From the NCBI GenBank assembly GCA_028278345.1, contig JANQEL010000060.1, forward strand, positions 17,835 to 81,834: a DNA stretch of 64,000 bases, given 5' to 3'. Position numbers and translations under genes: made by a program. Positions 6,974 to 16,014 of this stretch are shown here, one piece after another (position 1 is the stretch's first letter; every line of letters starts with the position of its first letter). The DNA is from Myxococcota bacterium. GTDB lineage: Bacteria; Myxococcota_A; UBA9160; UBA4427. The notes under the pieces were generated by a model. That model was not told the DNA's origin and made no database searches. It saw nothing but the letters and a program-made list of their open reading frames with translations.

Positions 6974-8946
6974 GTCCCGTCCGACCCTCGAGCGAAACCA
7001 CCTGGAAGAAGGCACTCGACCTCGGCGAACTCGAAGAGGGCCGCGTCAAGTCGGTTACCCTCGATGGACTGACGGTGTGCATGACGCACTGGGAAGGCCG
7101 GTACGGCGCCCTCGACGATCGCTGCCCCCACCAGGGTGGCCCACTGGGAGAGGGTTCGATCGAAAACGGTCACCTCCGCTGTCCATGGCATGGTTGGGAT
7201 TATTGTCCGCTGACGGGCCAACCGCCGGATGGTGGCTATGACGACGGTGTCGCCACCCATCCAGTGCAGGTGCGCGATGACGGCATCTACGTCGAATTGC
7301 CCCTTCGCCTGGAGCGAGATCGCACGGTGTCGGACGTCGTCGTCGAGACGCTTGCGAACTGGGATGTCCGCTGGGTGTTCGGAATGGTGGGTCACTCGAA
7401 TCTGAACGTCGCCGAAGCCATTCGTCTTCAACAAGAAGCGGGTTCGATGCGCTACATCGGGATCCGGCATGAAGGGGCGGCAGCGTTCGCCTGTTCAGCC
7501 TATGGCAAACTCACCGGGCGTTCCGCCGCCTGCCTTGCGATCGCCGGGCCGGGGGCCACGAATCTGCTCACGGGCCTGTGGGATGCGCATGTCGACCGTT
7601 CCCCGGTGATCGCTCTGACAGGTCAAGTCGCCACGCAGGTCCTGGGCACCGGTAACTTCCAGGAACTCGATCTCAAGGCCGCATACGGTCAAGTCGCCGC
7701 GTTCGCGCAACCCGTATTGGCAGACTCGCCACACGCCGAGCTCGCAGGAAGAGCTGTCAAGACGGCCGTCCTCGAGCGAACCGTTTCGCAGTTGATCTTC
7801 CCCGACGAAGTCGCGGGACACGCCAGCGAATCACCTGCGGGTTCGCCCGTTGGCCGCGTCGCTTCACTCGAGTCACCACCTCCGGAATCCGAACTCGAAC
7901 GCGCCGCAGCCGCGCTGAGAGAGGCTCGGCGTCCCGTGATCATCGTGGGGCATGGCGCGCGATTCGACATGCCCCGCGTCATCGCATTGGCGGAGGAACT
8001 CGGAGCACCGGTTCTCACGACCTTCAAGGCGAAAGGCTTGATTTCCGATCACCATCCCCTCGGCTGCGGCGTACTCGGTAGGAGTGGTACACCCATCGCG
8101 AGTTGGTTCATGAACGAATCCGATCTGCTTCTGGTGCTCGGCGCGAGCTTCTCGAATCACACGGGCATCACACCCAAGAAGCGGACGATTCAGATCGATC
8201 GCGATCCCATGGCCCTCGCGAAGTTTCATTCCGTGGACATGCCGATCGTCGGGGACCTCGGCGTGGCGACGGCCCAGCTGCTCGATCGGGTGTCGGGCCA
8301 ACGCGCTTCAATCGGTCAGGTCGACGAGGTCGCAGCGCGATGGTCGATCTGGCGAAAAGAGAAGGAGCGCCGTCGAGAGGACGACCGGGGTCGGGGAATC
8401 AATTCAGCGGCGCTCTTCGAGGCGCTGACCCGCTGTGTCCCACGTGACGCCATCATGCCCGTCGATGTTGGCAACAACACCTATTCGTTCGGACGCTACT
8501 TCGAGTGCGCGGAGCAAGCCGTCCTCATGTCCGGCTACCTCGGCTCGATCGGGTTCGCGTTTCCAGCCGCGCTCGGAGCCTGGTGTGCGACGCAGGAGCA
8601 GGGCACTCCGTTCAGTGGTCGTTCGGTCGTCTCGATCTCGGGGGACGGTGGCTTCGGTCAGTATCCCTTCGAACTGACGACTGCGGTGAAGTACGGAATG
8701 AATCTCACCCACGTTCTCCTTCACAATGGTGAACTCGGAAAGATCTCGAAGGAGCAACGATTCGGGCAATGGCCCGTCTGGGAGACCTCTCTCCACAACC
8801 CCGACTTCTCGCAGTACGCCGAGCTGTGCGGTGCCAAGGGAGTGCGAATCGAGTCTCTTGGGAATCTCGAAGCCGGCCTCAACGAGGGCCTGGAGCATGA
8901 GGGCCCTGCGCTCGTCGAGGTCATCTGCGACGCGAATCTCGTGTGA
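6970..8946 (+). CDS. Rieske [2Fe-2S] domain fused to a thiamine-diphosphate enzyme
   Basis: 658 residues. Residues 12-112 are a Rieske ferredoxin domain with both ligand pairs intact: Cys52/His54 in RCPHQGG and Cys71/His74 in CPWHGW. Residues 118-658 are a full acetolactate-synthase/pyruvate-oxidase-type ThDP enzyme. The activating Glu168 is in GIRHEGAAAFA, the central domain spans about 305-440, and the ThDP/Mg motif is GDGG at 558-561 with Asn586 (LLHNGE). ThDP enzymes of this class act on pyruvate or other 2-oxo acids; a covalently attached 2Fe-2S centre suggests oxidative decarboxylation with electron transfer rather than carboligation. That is inference. No FAD-specific signature can be confirmed by eye. 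Start codon coupled (ATGA) to the preceding gene. Confidence 0.9.
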   Translation: MSPVRPSSETTWKKALDLGELEEGRVKSVTLDGLTVCMTHWEGRYGALDDRCPHQGGPLGEGSIENGHLRCPWHGWDYCPLTGQPPDGGYDDGVATHPVQVRDDGIYVELPLRLERDRTVSDVVVETLANWDVRWVFGMVGHSNLNVAEAIRLQQEAGSMRYIGIRHEGAAAFACSAYGKLTGRSAACLAIAGPGATNLLTGLWDAHVDRSPVIALTGQVATQVLGTGNFQELDLKAAYGQVAAFAQPVLADSPHAELAGRAVKTAVLERTVSQLIFPDEVAGHASESPAGSPVGRVASLESPPPESELERAAAALREARRPVIIVGHGARFDMPRVIALAEELGAPVLTTFKAKGLISDHHPLGCGVLGRSGTPIASWFMNESDLLLVLGASFSNHTGITPKKRTIQIDRDPMALAKFHSVDMPIVGDLGVATAQLLDRVSGQRASIGQVDEVAARWSIWRKEKERRREDDRGRGINSAALFEALTRCVPRDAIMPVDVGNNTYSFGRYFECAEQAVLMSGYLGSIGFAFPAALGAWCATQEQGTPFSGRSVVSISGDGGFGQYPFELTTAVKYGMNLTHVLLHNGELGKISKEQRFGQWPVWETSLHNPDFSQYAELCGAKGVRIESLGNLEAGLNEGLEHEGPALVEVICDANLV

Positions 8947-8976
8947 GCGACTCGGCCATCTCGGCCCCGTACCGAA

Positions 8977-10278
8977 CTAGAACTTCAGCTCGGCCTGCAT
9001 CCAGACTCGCCAGATGTCGGCCAGTGTGTCCTCTTCGCTCTCGAAGATCGCAGCCTTGGTCAGCAGGGTGAGGTGTTGATTGATCGGCTTCTTGAGCAGC
9101 ATGTCGTACTCGTTGCCGAGTTCCTTGCTGTCGTGATCCGAGCGGAAGTTGTGCCAGGTGAAGGCGCCGCTGAGTCCGCACGGGAGCTTCGGTGCCACGG
9201 TGACGAAGAGGTCGCGTAGCCCCTCCGGTCCGCCGTTGGTCGCGGGACCGGCGGCAAAGACGTCGGCCCAGCCGTTGAACTTGTGCGCGGTCGCTAGCGG
9301 CGTCAGGAATTGCTGTTCGCCGTCGTCGCTGCCGAGCATCTCCCAGCCCACGCCAATGGATCCGAGATCGCTCTGGGCGAGCTTGGCCTGCGCCATCACG
9401 TAGTGGGCGCCGTAGCTCTTGCCCGCCGCGGCGGTCTCGTAGTCGGCGAAATCCGACTGATACGCGTAACTGCCTTCGTAGATCACCTTCCAAGTCTCGT
9501 CGAACGCGTGGTCGCCGGTGAGCCGCAGCCCGTAGCTCGCGGAGGAGAGCGCGTCGGCGTCGACGACGTCCAGCAGGTAGACGAAGGCGGCGACGTTCGC
9601 GAAGTCGAGCCCCGAGTAGCTGCCGTGAATGAGGTGGGCGTTCGTCTTCAGGTCGCCGAACGCTGCGGGTTCGGCCTGATCGCTTTCGCCGAAGATGCGC
9701 CGCACGTACCGAACATAGCCGTAGGCTGCGTTCGTGTTCTCTACGCCGAGCCCACTCGAAACCAGGGCCGCATCGTACGTCTGTTCGTTCTGGCGCCACC
9801 CGACGTTGCCGACGAAGCGGTCGTCGTCGAGCTTGACGCGCTGTCGGCCCACGATGAACGTCGAATCGACTAGATCTTCGTTGCTGTAGGTCAGGGCGGC
9901 GCGGTTGACCTCGGTGTTGGTCGGATCCGCGATGGGGGTCTGACCCGTCGCGGGTTCGGTCACCTTGAAGTACTGCCGCGTTGCGACCGCGGCGGTGTTC
10001 TCGGCTTCGATGAACACCGATGCGCCGTGCCAGGGTTTCGTGCCGTATCCGAGGCGCGTGCGCAGGGTGTAGGCCTCGGATTGCTTCAACTTCGCAGCGC
10101 CATCCGGCGCGGCATCCGCGATCTCGATGCGCGCGCGCATGTCGAGGCTGGGCTTTCCATTCGTGATCGCGTGCCAGATCGTGCCCTCGTCGTCGTGATC
10201 CGCGGCCGTGGCGAGGCTCGCGACCGGGGCTGTGCAGAATACGAACAGGGTCGCGGCAACGGCTCGATGGAAACTCAT
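8977..10278 (-). CDS. Outer-membrane beta-barrel protein (porin / alginate-export-like)
   Basis: 433 residues with a signal peptide (AVAATLFVFCTAPVASLATA) and cleavage expected after about residue 26. The mature part is rich in alternating aromatic/polar strands (TLRTRLGYGT, ANVAAFVYLLD, YGLRLTGDHAF) and ends in Phe (WMQAELKF), the usual barrel-assembly signal. The motif YTLRTRLGYGTKPWHG near the start resembles alginate_exp-type porins. It is the last gene of the nitrate-reductase-like gene set, only six bases after the ferredoxin gene, so it could supply a small anion or an electron-acceptor route; that link rests on position only. Confidence 0.8.
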   Translation of the reverse strand: MSFHRAVAATLFVFCTAPVASLATAADHDDEGTIWHAITNGKPSLDMRARIEIADAAPDGAAKLKQSEAYTLRTRLGYGTKPWHGASVFIEAENTAAVATRQYFKVTEPATGQTPIADPTNTEVNRAALTYSNEDLVDSTFIVGRQRVKLDDDRFVGNVGWRQNEQTYDAALVSSGLGVENTNAAYGYVRYVRRIFGESDQAEPAAFGDLKTNAHLIHGSYSGLDFANVAAFVYLLDVVDADALSSASYGLRLTGDHAFDETWKVIYEGSYAYQSDFADYETAAAGKSYGAHYVMAQAKLAQSDLGSIGVGWEMLGSDDGEQQFLTPLATAHKFNGWADVFAAGPATNGGPEGLRDLFVTVAPKLPCGLSGAFTWHNFRSDHDSKELGNEYDMLLKKPINQHLTLLTKAAIFESEEDTLADIWRVWMQAELKF

Positions 10279-10284
10279 GATGAT

Positions 10285-11268
10285 TCATTCCCCCTTGAGG
10301 CCGACCGGCTGGATCGGTGCGGCCATGCGGACCACGCGAAAAGCCTGCGGGGTCGCGATGATGGTGTCGCTCCAGAGTTCGTCTTGGTAGCGGTATCGGA
10401 CCTGCACTCCTCGGACCTTACGATCGAGGAGCTGAGCCAGGGCCTCGGCCGCCGTCACGGAAGCGACTTCCGCTCGGCGGTCGGGTGCCCCCTTGCAGCG
10501 GACGTCTTCGATCTCGGCCGCGGCTTCGATATCGAGAAACAGCCTGCGGAGATCGTCTTCGTCGAGTTCGGCTTCCCGCAGCTCGGGGAGTTCGATCTCC
10601 TGCGGTCCCGCGGTCGAGAGGTCGAGTGCCCTCGTCGTGGGTCGATCGGTATTGGGCAGGATCAGGATCGCGTTCTGTGGGGCTGGGCAGACGTGCTGGC
10701 AGAAGCCGCAGCCGGTGCAGAGGCGCTCGTTCACCTCGGGCAGGTTGTCGACGAAGTGGATCGCACCGGGTACCGGGCAGCGCTCGATGCAGACGCTGCA
10801 CGTCGTCGAAAGCCGGTTGAGACAATCCATCTGCGAAACCCGCGCCGTGCCGAGCGCTGCGGGTGCTTCGTCGCGCAGTGCTCCGGTTTCACATGCGGCG
10901 ATGCACGGCATGTCTTCGCACATGCGACACGGCGAGCGCGCGGGATCGATCATTGGAGTGCCCGTGGCTTCGCGCATGCGTTCGGGCGCTTCGAAGATCA
11001 CGTCGTGGGGACACGCCTCGGCGCAGTCGCCGCAGCGCGTGCATGCTTCGAGGAAGTCGACTCCGGCGACGGCACCCGGTGGGCGCAACAACGCCAAAGC
11101 TTCTGCGCCGTGGCCCCGCCTGGGCGTCGCGCCCATCTGCGGGTCGAGCCACGAGATCACATCGGGAAGCGATTGCCCCGGCTTCGTGACTTCGCCCTCG
11201 TACCCCTTCGGCCGCCGCCCCAGGCGTCCGCGCAGGAGATCGCGCCGGCTGATTTCGTCCTTCGCCAT
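10285..11268 (-). CDS. NapG/NapF-like 4Fe-4S ferredoxin with extra C-terminal domain
   Basis: 327 residues. The first 30 residues carry a Tat-like RRDLLRG stretch. Four Fe-S binding groups follow: CTRCGDCAEACPHD, CRMCEDMPCIAAC, CSVCIERCP and CTGCGFCQHVCPAP, the arrangement of NapG/NapF-type ferredoxins of nitrate respiration. From about residue 215 an acidic linker leads to a 100-residue domain without Cys (AEALAQLLDRKVRGVQVRYRY) that I do not recognise. It lies 30 bases behind the NapB-like gene. In the family NapF acts in the cytoplasm on NapA maturation and NapG passes electrons in the periplasm. The leader-like start lacks a long hydrophobic core, so the location is unclear. Confidence 0.82.
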   Translation of the reverse strand: MAKDEISRRDLLRGRLGRRPKGYEGEVTKPGQSLPDVISWLDPQMGATPRRGHGAEALALLRPPGAVAGVDFLEACTRCGDCAEACPHDVIFEAPERMREATGTPMIDPARSPCRMCEDMPCIAACETGALRDEAPAALGTARVSQMDCLNRLSTTCSVCIERCPVPGAIHFVDNLPEVNERLCTGCGFCQHVCPAPQNAILILPNTDRPTTRALDLSTAGPQEIELPELREAELDEDDLRRLFLDIEAAAEIEDVRCKGAPDRRAEVASVTAAEALAQLLDRKVRGVQVRYRYQDELWSDTIIATPQAFRVVRMAAPIQPVGLKGE

Positions 11269-11298
11269 CGTCAGCCCGCCATCGTCAGCCCGCCATCG

Positions 11299-12048
11299 TC
11301 AGCGGCTCGCGCGAAGCCCGAGCGCACCCTCCGACGGGTGGCACTGCAGGCAGCTGCGTCGATCGGGGTGTGGCGTTCGCAAGGCTGCGCGTCCTTCGGG
11401 GCCGTGACAGGATTCGCAGTTCTCGCGCATCCAGGTCGGGTGCGGAACGGAGGGCGGTGCGCCCATGTACGCCTCGGCCCCACTCGTCGGCGAGCGAAGT
11501 CCCCTCCAATCCAGCGCCGCTGAAGCAGCGGGGTTCGGGGTGAGCACGGTGAACAGGGCCGAGTCGGTCACATGGCACTGCGTGCAGCTCGCATACTCGG
11601 CGTGGGGTACGCGACTCGCGCTGCGCCGGCCGAGGGTGAAGCCGTCGGCATGGCAGGCCAGGCATTCGGCGGCTCCACTCGCTCGAACCGGATGGGGAAT
11701 CACGGGAGGCGCCCCGTCGAAGGCTCGACGCGCAGCGCGATCGAGCACCGCCTCCTCGGCGGGAACGTCTTCGCGCTCGTCACGCAGCGCGGTCTCGCTC
11801 GCGATCTCCTTCGATGTCGCCCAACCCGACGCATCGACTCCGCCCTCCCACGGCCGACGCTCGAGTTCGGCGTGGCTTCGAGCAGGCGGAATCTTGCCGG
11901 GTTCCGGGCGCTCGCGTAGCGGCGGCTGTTCGGCGCGATAGGTACGGGGTGCCGTACCCGTCGCGAAGCCGATCGCAACCACGGCCGCTACCGCCGCAAT
12001 CACCATGAAGACCGCACGCGCCGGTGCCTTGCGAAGCGGATCAGGCAT
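11299..12048 (-). CDS. NapB-like c-type cytochrome with duplicated di-haem module
   Basis: 249 residues: N-terminal membrane anchor or uncleaved signal (about residues 12-30, AVFMVIAAVAAVVAIGFA), a charged linker, then four haem sites, CLACH (Cys129), CTQCH (155), CESCH (211) and CLQCH (233). The two halves repeat the NapB pattern: GAPPVIPHP...CLACH...VPHAEYASCTQCH and GAPPSVPHP...CESCH...TPHPDRRSCLQCH. Canonical NapB has only two haems, so this is a tandem duplication of the module. It overlaps the end of napA by eight bases. Expected role: periplasmic electron donor to NapA. Fe ligation by the repeated His in the PHP segments is inferred from family knowledge. Confidence 0.85.
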   Translation of the reverse strand: MPDPLRKAPARAVFMVIAAVAAVVAIGFATGTAPRTYRAEQPPLRERPEPGKIPPARSHAELERRPWEGGVDASGWATSKEIASETALRDEREDVPAEEAVLDRAARRAFDGAPPVIPHPVRASGAAECLACHADGFTLGRRSASRVPHAEYASCTQCHVTDSALFTVLTPNPAASAALDWRGLRSPTSGAEAYMGAPPSVPHPTWMRENCESCHGPEGRAALRTPHPDRRSCLQCHPSEGALGLRASR

Positions 12049-14455
12049 GGCCGCTCGCGCCGATGCGCTTCACCCGGGCCGCGCACTTCTTGAAGTCGGG
12101 CTGCTTCGAGAACGGATCGTGGGCATCGAGGGTGAGGTCGTTGATGAGGCGCCCCTCGTCGAAGAAGGGCACGAAGACGGTTCCGCGCGGAGGTGAGCCA
12201 CGGCCGTCGATCCAAACGGGCAGCTCGATGTCGCCGCGTCGCGTTTCGATCCGCACCACCTCTCCGTCCTGGATCGACAGGGCTCGCGCATCGTCGCGAT
12301 GCATCTCGACGTACGCGTTCGGCATGGCGCGTCGCAGGGGCTCGACGCGCATCGTCATGCTTGCGGTGTGCCAGTGCTCGAGCACGCGGCCGGTGCACAG
12401 CCACAGCGGGTAGTCCTCGTCGGGCGCCTCCGGAGGCGCTTCGTAGGGCCGGAACCAGATCTGTGCGCGGCCGTCCTTCGTCGGTGAATGGTAGAAGTCG
12501 TACTCCTCGCCCTTGGCAACGTAGGGATCGTCGAAGCCCGAGAAGCGGAACCGCGTCTCGCGCCAGGTGCCGTCTTCCTGCTCGACGACTGGCCAGCGCA
12601 GGCCCCGCGCCTTCACGTAGACGTCGTAGGGGGCGAGATCCTTGTGCTTGAGCGTGGAGAATTGGCGGTACTCCTCGAAGAGCACGCGGTCGACGTTGAT
12701 GTCGCGCCAGCGCGACCACTGCCACACCGGTACCTCGCCGCCATTCTTTCCGGGGAAGCGGAAGAGGAAGCCGCCGTCCTTGTCCTTCATCGGCTCGAAG
12801 CCGCGGTCGAAGAGCCGTCGCGCGACGGCGATCGTCTGCCACACGTCGTCGCGCGCCTGACCGGGCGGGTCCACCATCTTGAACCACTGTTGGGTGCGGC
12901 GCTCGGAGTTGCCGAACATGCCGTTCTTCTCGACCCACATGGCCGAGGGCAGCACCAGGTCGGCGTCGCGGGTGGTCGGTGTCGGATAGACATCGGAGAC
13001 GATCAGGAATTTGTCCTCGTCGGCGACGCCGGGATCGAAGAGCTTGTGGCGATTCGGCAGCGTCTGTCCCGGGTTGGTGACCTGCACCCAGATGGTGGAG
13101 ATGTCGCCGCCCTCTGCTGCGGGCTTGCACCACTGCTCCCACATCTTCACGGTGTGGTAGCCCGGCTTCTTGTTGATGCGGCCTTCCGGCAGGTTCCAGA
13201 TCTCCTCGGCTTCCTTGCGGTGGGGGTCCTTTGCCACCAGACGTCCGCCGGGAAGCAGGTGCGCGAGGGTGCCGACTTCGCGCGCGGTGCCGCACGCCGA
13301 GGGTTGCCCGGTGAGGCTCGTGGGCGCGTCGCCCGGTTGACCGAAATGACCGGACAGCAGATGGATCCCGTGGACGAGGGTGTTCATCGCGGTGCCGCGT
13401 GTGTGCTGATTCATCCCCATGCACCAAAGGCTCGTGATGCGGATGTCGCGACGACCGAAGAGATCGCCGAGCATGCGGATGTCCTTCGCCGGGACTCCGG
13501 AAATCTCCTCGACCCGCGCCGGGGTGTACTCGGCGATGGCCTGCTTGAACTCTTCGAAGCTGATCGTCTTGCCGTGCAGGCCGGGCGGATCGCTATCCGC
13601 CTTGAACGCGCAGTGCTGCTCGACGAATTCCCTGTCCCAGGTGCCATTGGCGATCAGCAGGTGGAGGATGCCGTTCGCGACGGCGAGGTCGGTGTGCGGC
13701 TTGAACTCGAGGTAGTGCTGCGCGTGGGCGGTCGAACGCGTGCGGCGCGTCGAGATGTCGATGATCTGGATCTTCTCGCCGCGCGAGCGTCGGTCGATCA
13801 CGCGGGAGAAGAGCACTGGGTGCATCTCGGCCGGGTTGTTCCCCCAGTTGATCAGGACGTCGCAGTGATCGAGGTCGTCGTAGCAACCGGCGGGTTCGTC
13901 GACGCCATAGGTCGCGAGGAAACCCGTCACCGCCGACGCCATGCAGAGCCGAGCGTTGGGATCGATGTGGTTGTTCGCGAGCCCGCCCTTGATGAACTTC
14001 TGGGCCGCGTAGCCTTCGGGGATCGTCCATTGGCCACTGCCGTAGATCGCGAAGCCCTTTGGATCCGCTTCGACGCGGTCGGCCACGATGTCGAGGGCCT
14101 CGTCCCAGGAGATTGGAACCTGCTTGCCATTCTTCTTGAGCAGGGGTTGGGTGAGGCGATCCTTTCCGTAGAGGGCGAGGCCGACGTGGTAGCCCTTCAC
14201 GCAGAGCAGGCCTCGATTCACGTCCGCTTCGGGATCTCCCGCGATCGCGACGACGCGCCCCTCTTTGGTGCCCACCTGCACGTGGCAACCGGTTCCGCAG
14301 AAGCGACAAGGGGCCTTGTCCCACGAGACGTCAGCGCGGGGCGACGGGGAGGGCGGGTTGGACGCGCGGGCGTCGCCGGGCTTCAGGCCGTGGGCCGCCG
14401 CAGTAGCCGCCGCCATGGCGCTCAACTTCACGAAATTGCGTCGATCGATTTCCAT
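12041..14455 (-). CDS. napA: Periplasmic nitrate reductase catalytic subunit NapA
   Basis: 804 residues from ATG 14455 (a GTG lies one codon upstream; ATG is preferred because it overlaps the napD stop as ATGA). The twin-arginine leader begins MEIDRRNFVK and ends near Ala31. The 4Fe-4S ligands are Cys50, Cys53, Cys57 and Cys85 (CRFCGTGC and LLCVKG). The molybdenum Cys170 sits in ARLCMASAV, followed by the NapA-specific DEPAGCYDDLDHCDV. Length matches NapA (about 800-830). It reduces nitrate to nitrite in the periplasm with a bis-MGD cofactor. Its neighbours are NapD, a NapB-like cytochrome and a quinol-oxidising NrfCD-type module rather than NapC, which is atypical. Confidence 0.93.
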   Translation of the reverse strand: MEIDRRNFVKLSAMAAATAAAHGLKPGDARASNPPSPSPRADVSWDKAPCRFCGTGCHVQVGTKEGRVVAIAGDPEADVNRGLLCVKGYHVGLALYGKDRLTQPLLKKNGKQVPISWDEALDIVADRVEADPKGFAIYGSGQWTIPEGYAAQKFIKGGLANNHIDPNARLCMASAVTGFLATYGVDEPAGCYDDLDHCDVLINWGNNPAEMHPVLFSRVIDRRSRGEKIQIIDISTRRTRSTAHAQHYLEFKPHTDLAVANGILHLLIANGTWDREFVEQHCAFKADSDPPGLHGKTISFEEFKQAIAEYTPARVEEISGVPAKDIRMLGDLFGRRDIRITSLWCMGMNQHTRGTAMNTLVHGIHLLSGHFGQPGDAPTSLTGQPSACGTAREVGTLAHLLPGGRLVAKDPHRKEAEEIWNLPEGRINKKPGYHTVKMWEQWCKPAAEGGDISTIWVQVTNPGQTLPNRHKLFDPGVADEDKFLIVSDVYPTPTTRDADLVLPSAMWVEKNGMFGNSERRTQQWFKMVDPPGQARDDVWQTIAVARRLFDRGFEPMKDKDGGFLFRFPGKNGGEVPVWQWSRWRDINVDRVLFEEYRQFSTLKHKDLAPYDVYVKARGLRWPVVEQEDGTWRETRFRFSGFDDPYVAKGEEYDFYHSPTKDGRAQIWFRPYEAPPEAPDEDYPLWLCTGRVLEHWHTASMTMRVEPLRRAMPNAYVEMHRDDARALSIQDGEVVRIETRRGDIELPVWIDGRGSPPRGTVFVPFFDEGRLINDLTLDAHDPFSKQPDFKKCAARVKRIGASGHA

Positions 14456-14733
14456 CACGTTTCCTCGCGAGCGTCCGCGGTTGCGGGACGCTCGAGCAGA
14501 TCTTCGAAGTCGGCGTAGACCACATCGACATCGGCGATGCCGGGTACGCGTCGCAGGCCGTCGATGCGCGCTTCGGCTTCCTGCTTTCCGGGTGATTCGA
14601 GAACGACAGGCCAGCGGTGATCGGCGGGATCGCCGAGTTCGAGATCCGCCGCGTTGCCGAGCCGCGCTTCGACCCCCTTGCGGGTACTCGTCGCCTGGTC
14701 TTCGAGTACCAGGACCATTCCCAGGATCGGCAT
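14455..14733 (-). CDS. napD: NapD-like chaperone for NapA Tat export
   Basis: 92 residues. The final third, RIDGLRRVPGIADVDVVYADFED, is the NapD fold's last helix and strand. NapD binds the Tat leader of NapA until the cofactor is inserted, which fits its position directly ahead of napA (ATGA overlap). The middle region is less conserved and contains an acidic loop. Its ATG overlaps the stop of the NrfD-like gene. Small size and weak overall identity make the call depend on context as well as on the C-terminal motif. Confidence 0.82.
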   Translation of the reverse strand: MPILGMVLVLEDQATSTRKGVEARLGNAADLELGDPADHRWPVVLESPGKQEAEARIDGLRRVPGIADVDVVYADFEDLLERPATADAREET

Positions 14734-16007
14734 CAGGTGTCCCTCCCGTTGCCGAGGCTCATGCGACCCGTGAGCGCACGACTCGCGACCTTCACGCTGA
14801 TCGTGAACAGGCCCAGGCCCATCGCCCAGATCCCCGCCGTCACCTTCCACTCGGTCAGGCTCGGCACGTATTCCACGATCTCGTGCATCGTGCTGGGCAC
14901 GAAGCCGGGGACGATCATCCCCATGCCCTTTTCGATCCACACGCCGGTGAAGGTCATCATGCAGGCCAACACGACCCAGTTCTGGTTCGCACGCGTGATC
15001 GGGCTCAACAAGAGTATCGCGGCCGCGACGTTGAGTGTGATCGCAGTCCAGATCCACGGCACCAGCGCGGCCTTCCCGTCGATCCCGAAGTAGAGGTAGT
15101 GGGCCGCGGCGGCGTGGGAGCCCCCGGTGTACATCTGGGTGAAGACCTCGGCGCCGAGCAGGAAGAGATTGATCCAGATCGTGACGCGCAGGATCGAGGT
15201 CAGGCGGTCGATCGCGCCCTGGGGCACGTCGAGCTTCATGATCCGGCGGATCACACCGAGCGCGATGATTAGGAAGGCCGGTCCGGTGACGAACGCCGAG
15301 GCGATGAAGCGCGGTGCAATGATCGCGTCGTTCCAGAAGGGTCGCGAACCCAGGCCCTGATAGAGGAAGGCCGTCACCGTGTGGATCGAGATGGCCCAGA
15401 CCACGGAGACGAAGACGAAGGGGATGTACCAGCGCGGGTTCAGCGGCTTGCCGATGTAGCGCGAATAGACCATGTAACCGGTGATGTGCAGATTCAGCAG
15501 CAGGTAGCCGTTGAGCACGAGCACGTCCCAGGTCAGCATCGACATCGGCCAGTGGAAGCGGCCGATGAACGGGATCATGTGCCACAGCCGCTCGGGTCGG
15601 CCCATGTCGACGATCACGAAGGCGAGGCAGACCGCGATCGCCGAGATGGCGAGCAGTTCGCCGAAGATCACCACCTCGTGCATGTCCTGGTCGTCGTAGA
15701 GATAGGCGGGGATCACCATCATCACGCCGCCAGCCGCGAGGCCCACGCCGAAGGTGAAGTTCGCGATGTAGAGCCCCCACGAGACGTGGTCCGTCATGTT
15801 CGTGAGGACCATCCCATCGGCCATCTGGTTGGCCCAGCCGTTCAGGCCCACCAGGGCGATCGCGGTGAGGATGGTCATCCAGGCGTAGAACGCGGGGCCG
15901 CTATCGAAGGAGACCTTCACGCACTCCCACAGGAAACGCGGATAGGTGACGAGGTGGGAGTCGTCGTCGGGTGCGCTCGGGCGCGGAAGATGCGATTCGA
16001 CGGCCAT
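14733..16007 (-). CDS. NrfD/PsrC-like quinol-oxidising membrane subunit
   Basis: 424 residues with nine to ten predicted membrane helices (for example VSWGLYIANFTFGVGLAAGG, GYLLLNLHITGYMVYSRYIG, VVLACMMTFTGVWIEKGMGM). The family anchors iron-sulfur molybdoenzymes and exchanges electrons with the quinone pool. Conserved-looking features are the PxRLWHMIPF loop (MGRPERLWHMIPFIG) and the WIEKGM segment. It sits seven bases behind the NrfC-like ferredoxin and overlaps napD, so it most likely feeds electrons from menaquinol or ubiquinol to the NapA complex. No NapC-type tetrahaem quinol dehydrogenase is visible; this protein appears to take its place. Confidence 0.9.
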   Translation of the reverse strand: MAVESHLPRPSAPDDDSHLVTYPRFLWECVKVSFDSGPAFYAWMTILTAIALVGLNGWANQMADGMVLTNMTDHVSWGLYIANFTFGVGLAAGGVMMVIPAYLYDDQDMHEVVIFGELLAISAIAVCLAFVIVDMGRPERLWHMIPFIGRFHWPMSMLTWDVLVLNGYLLLNLHITGYMVYSRYIGKPLNPRWYIPFVFVSVVWAISIHTVTAFLYQGLGSRPFWNDAIIAPRFIASAFVTGPAFLIIALGVIRRIMKLDVPQGAIDRLTSILRVTIWINLFLLGAEVFTQMYTGGSHAAAAHYLYFGIDGKAALVPWIWTAITLNVAAAILLLSPITRANQNWVVLACMMTFTGVWIEKGMGMIVPGFVPSTMHEIVEYVPSLTEWKVTAGIWAMGLGLFTISVKVASRALTGRMSLGNGRDT

Positions 16008-16014
16008 CGTTGCC

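Noticed and set aside
12488..14518. A 676-codon plus-strand frame
   Set aside because: Exact antisense of napA, which has all its cofactor ligands.
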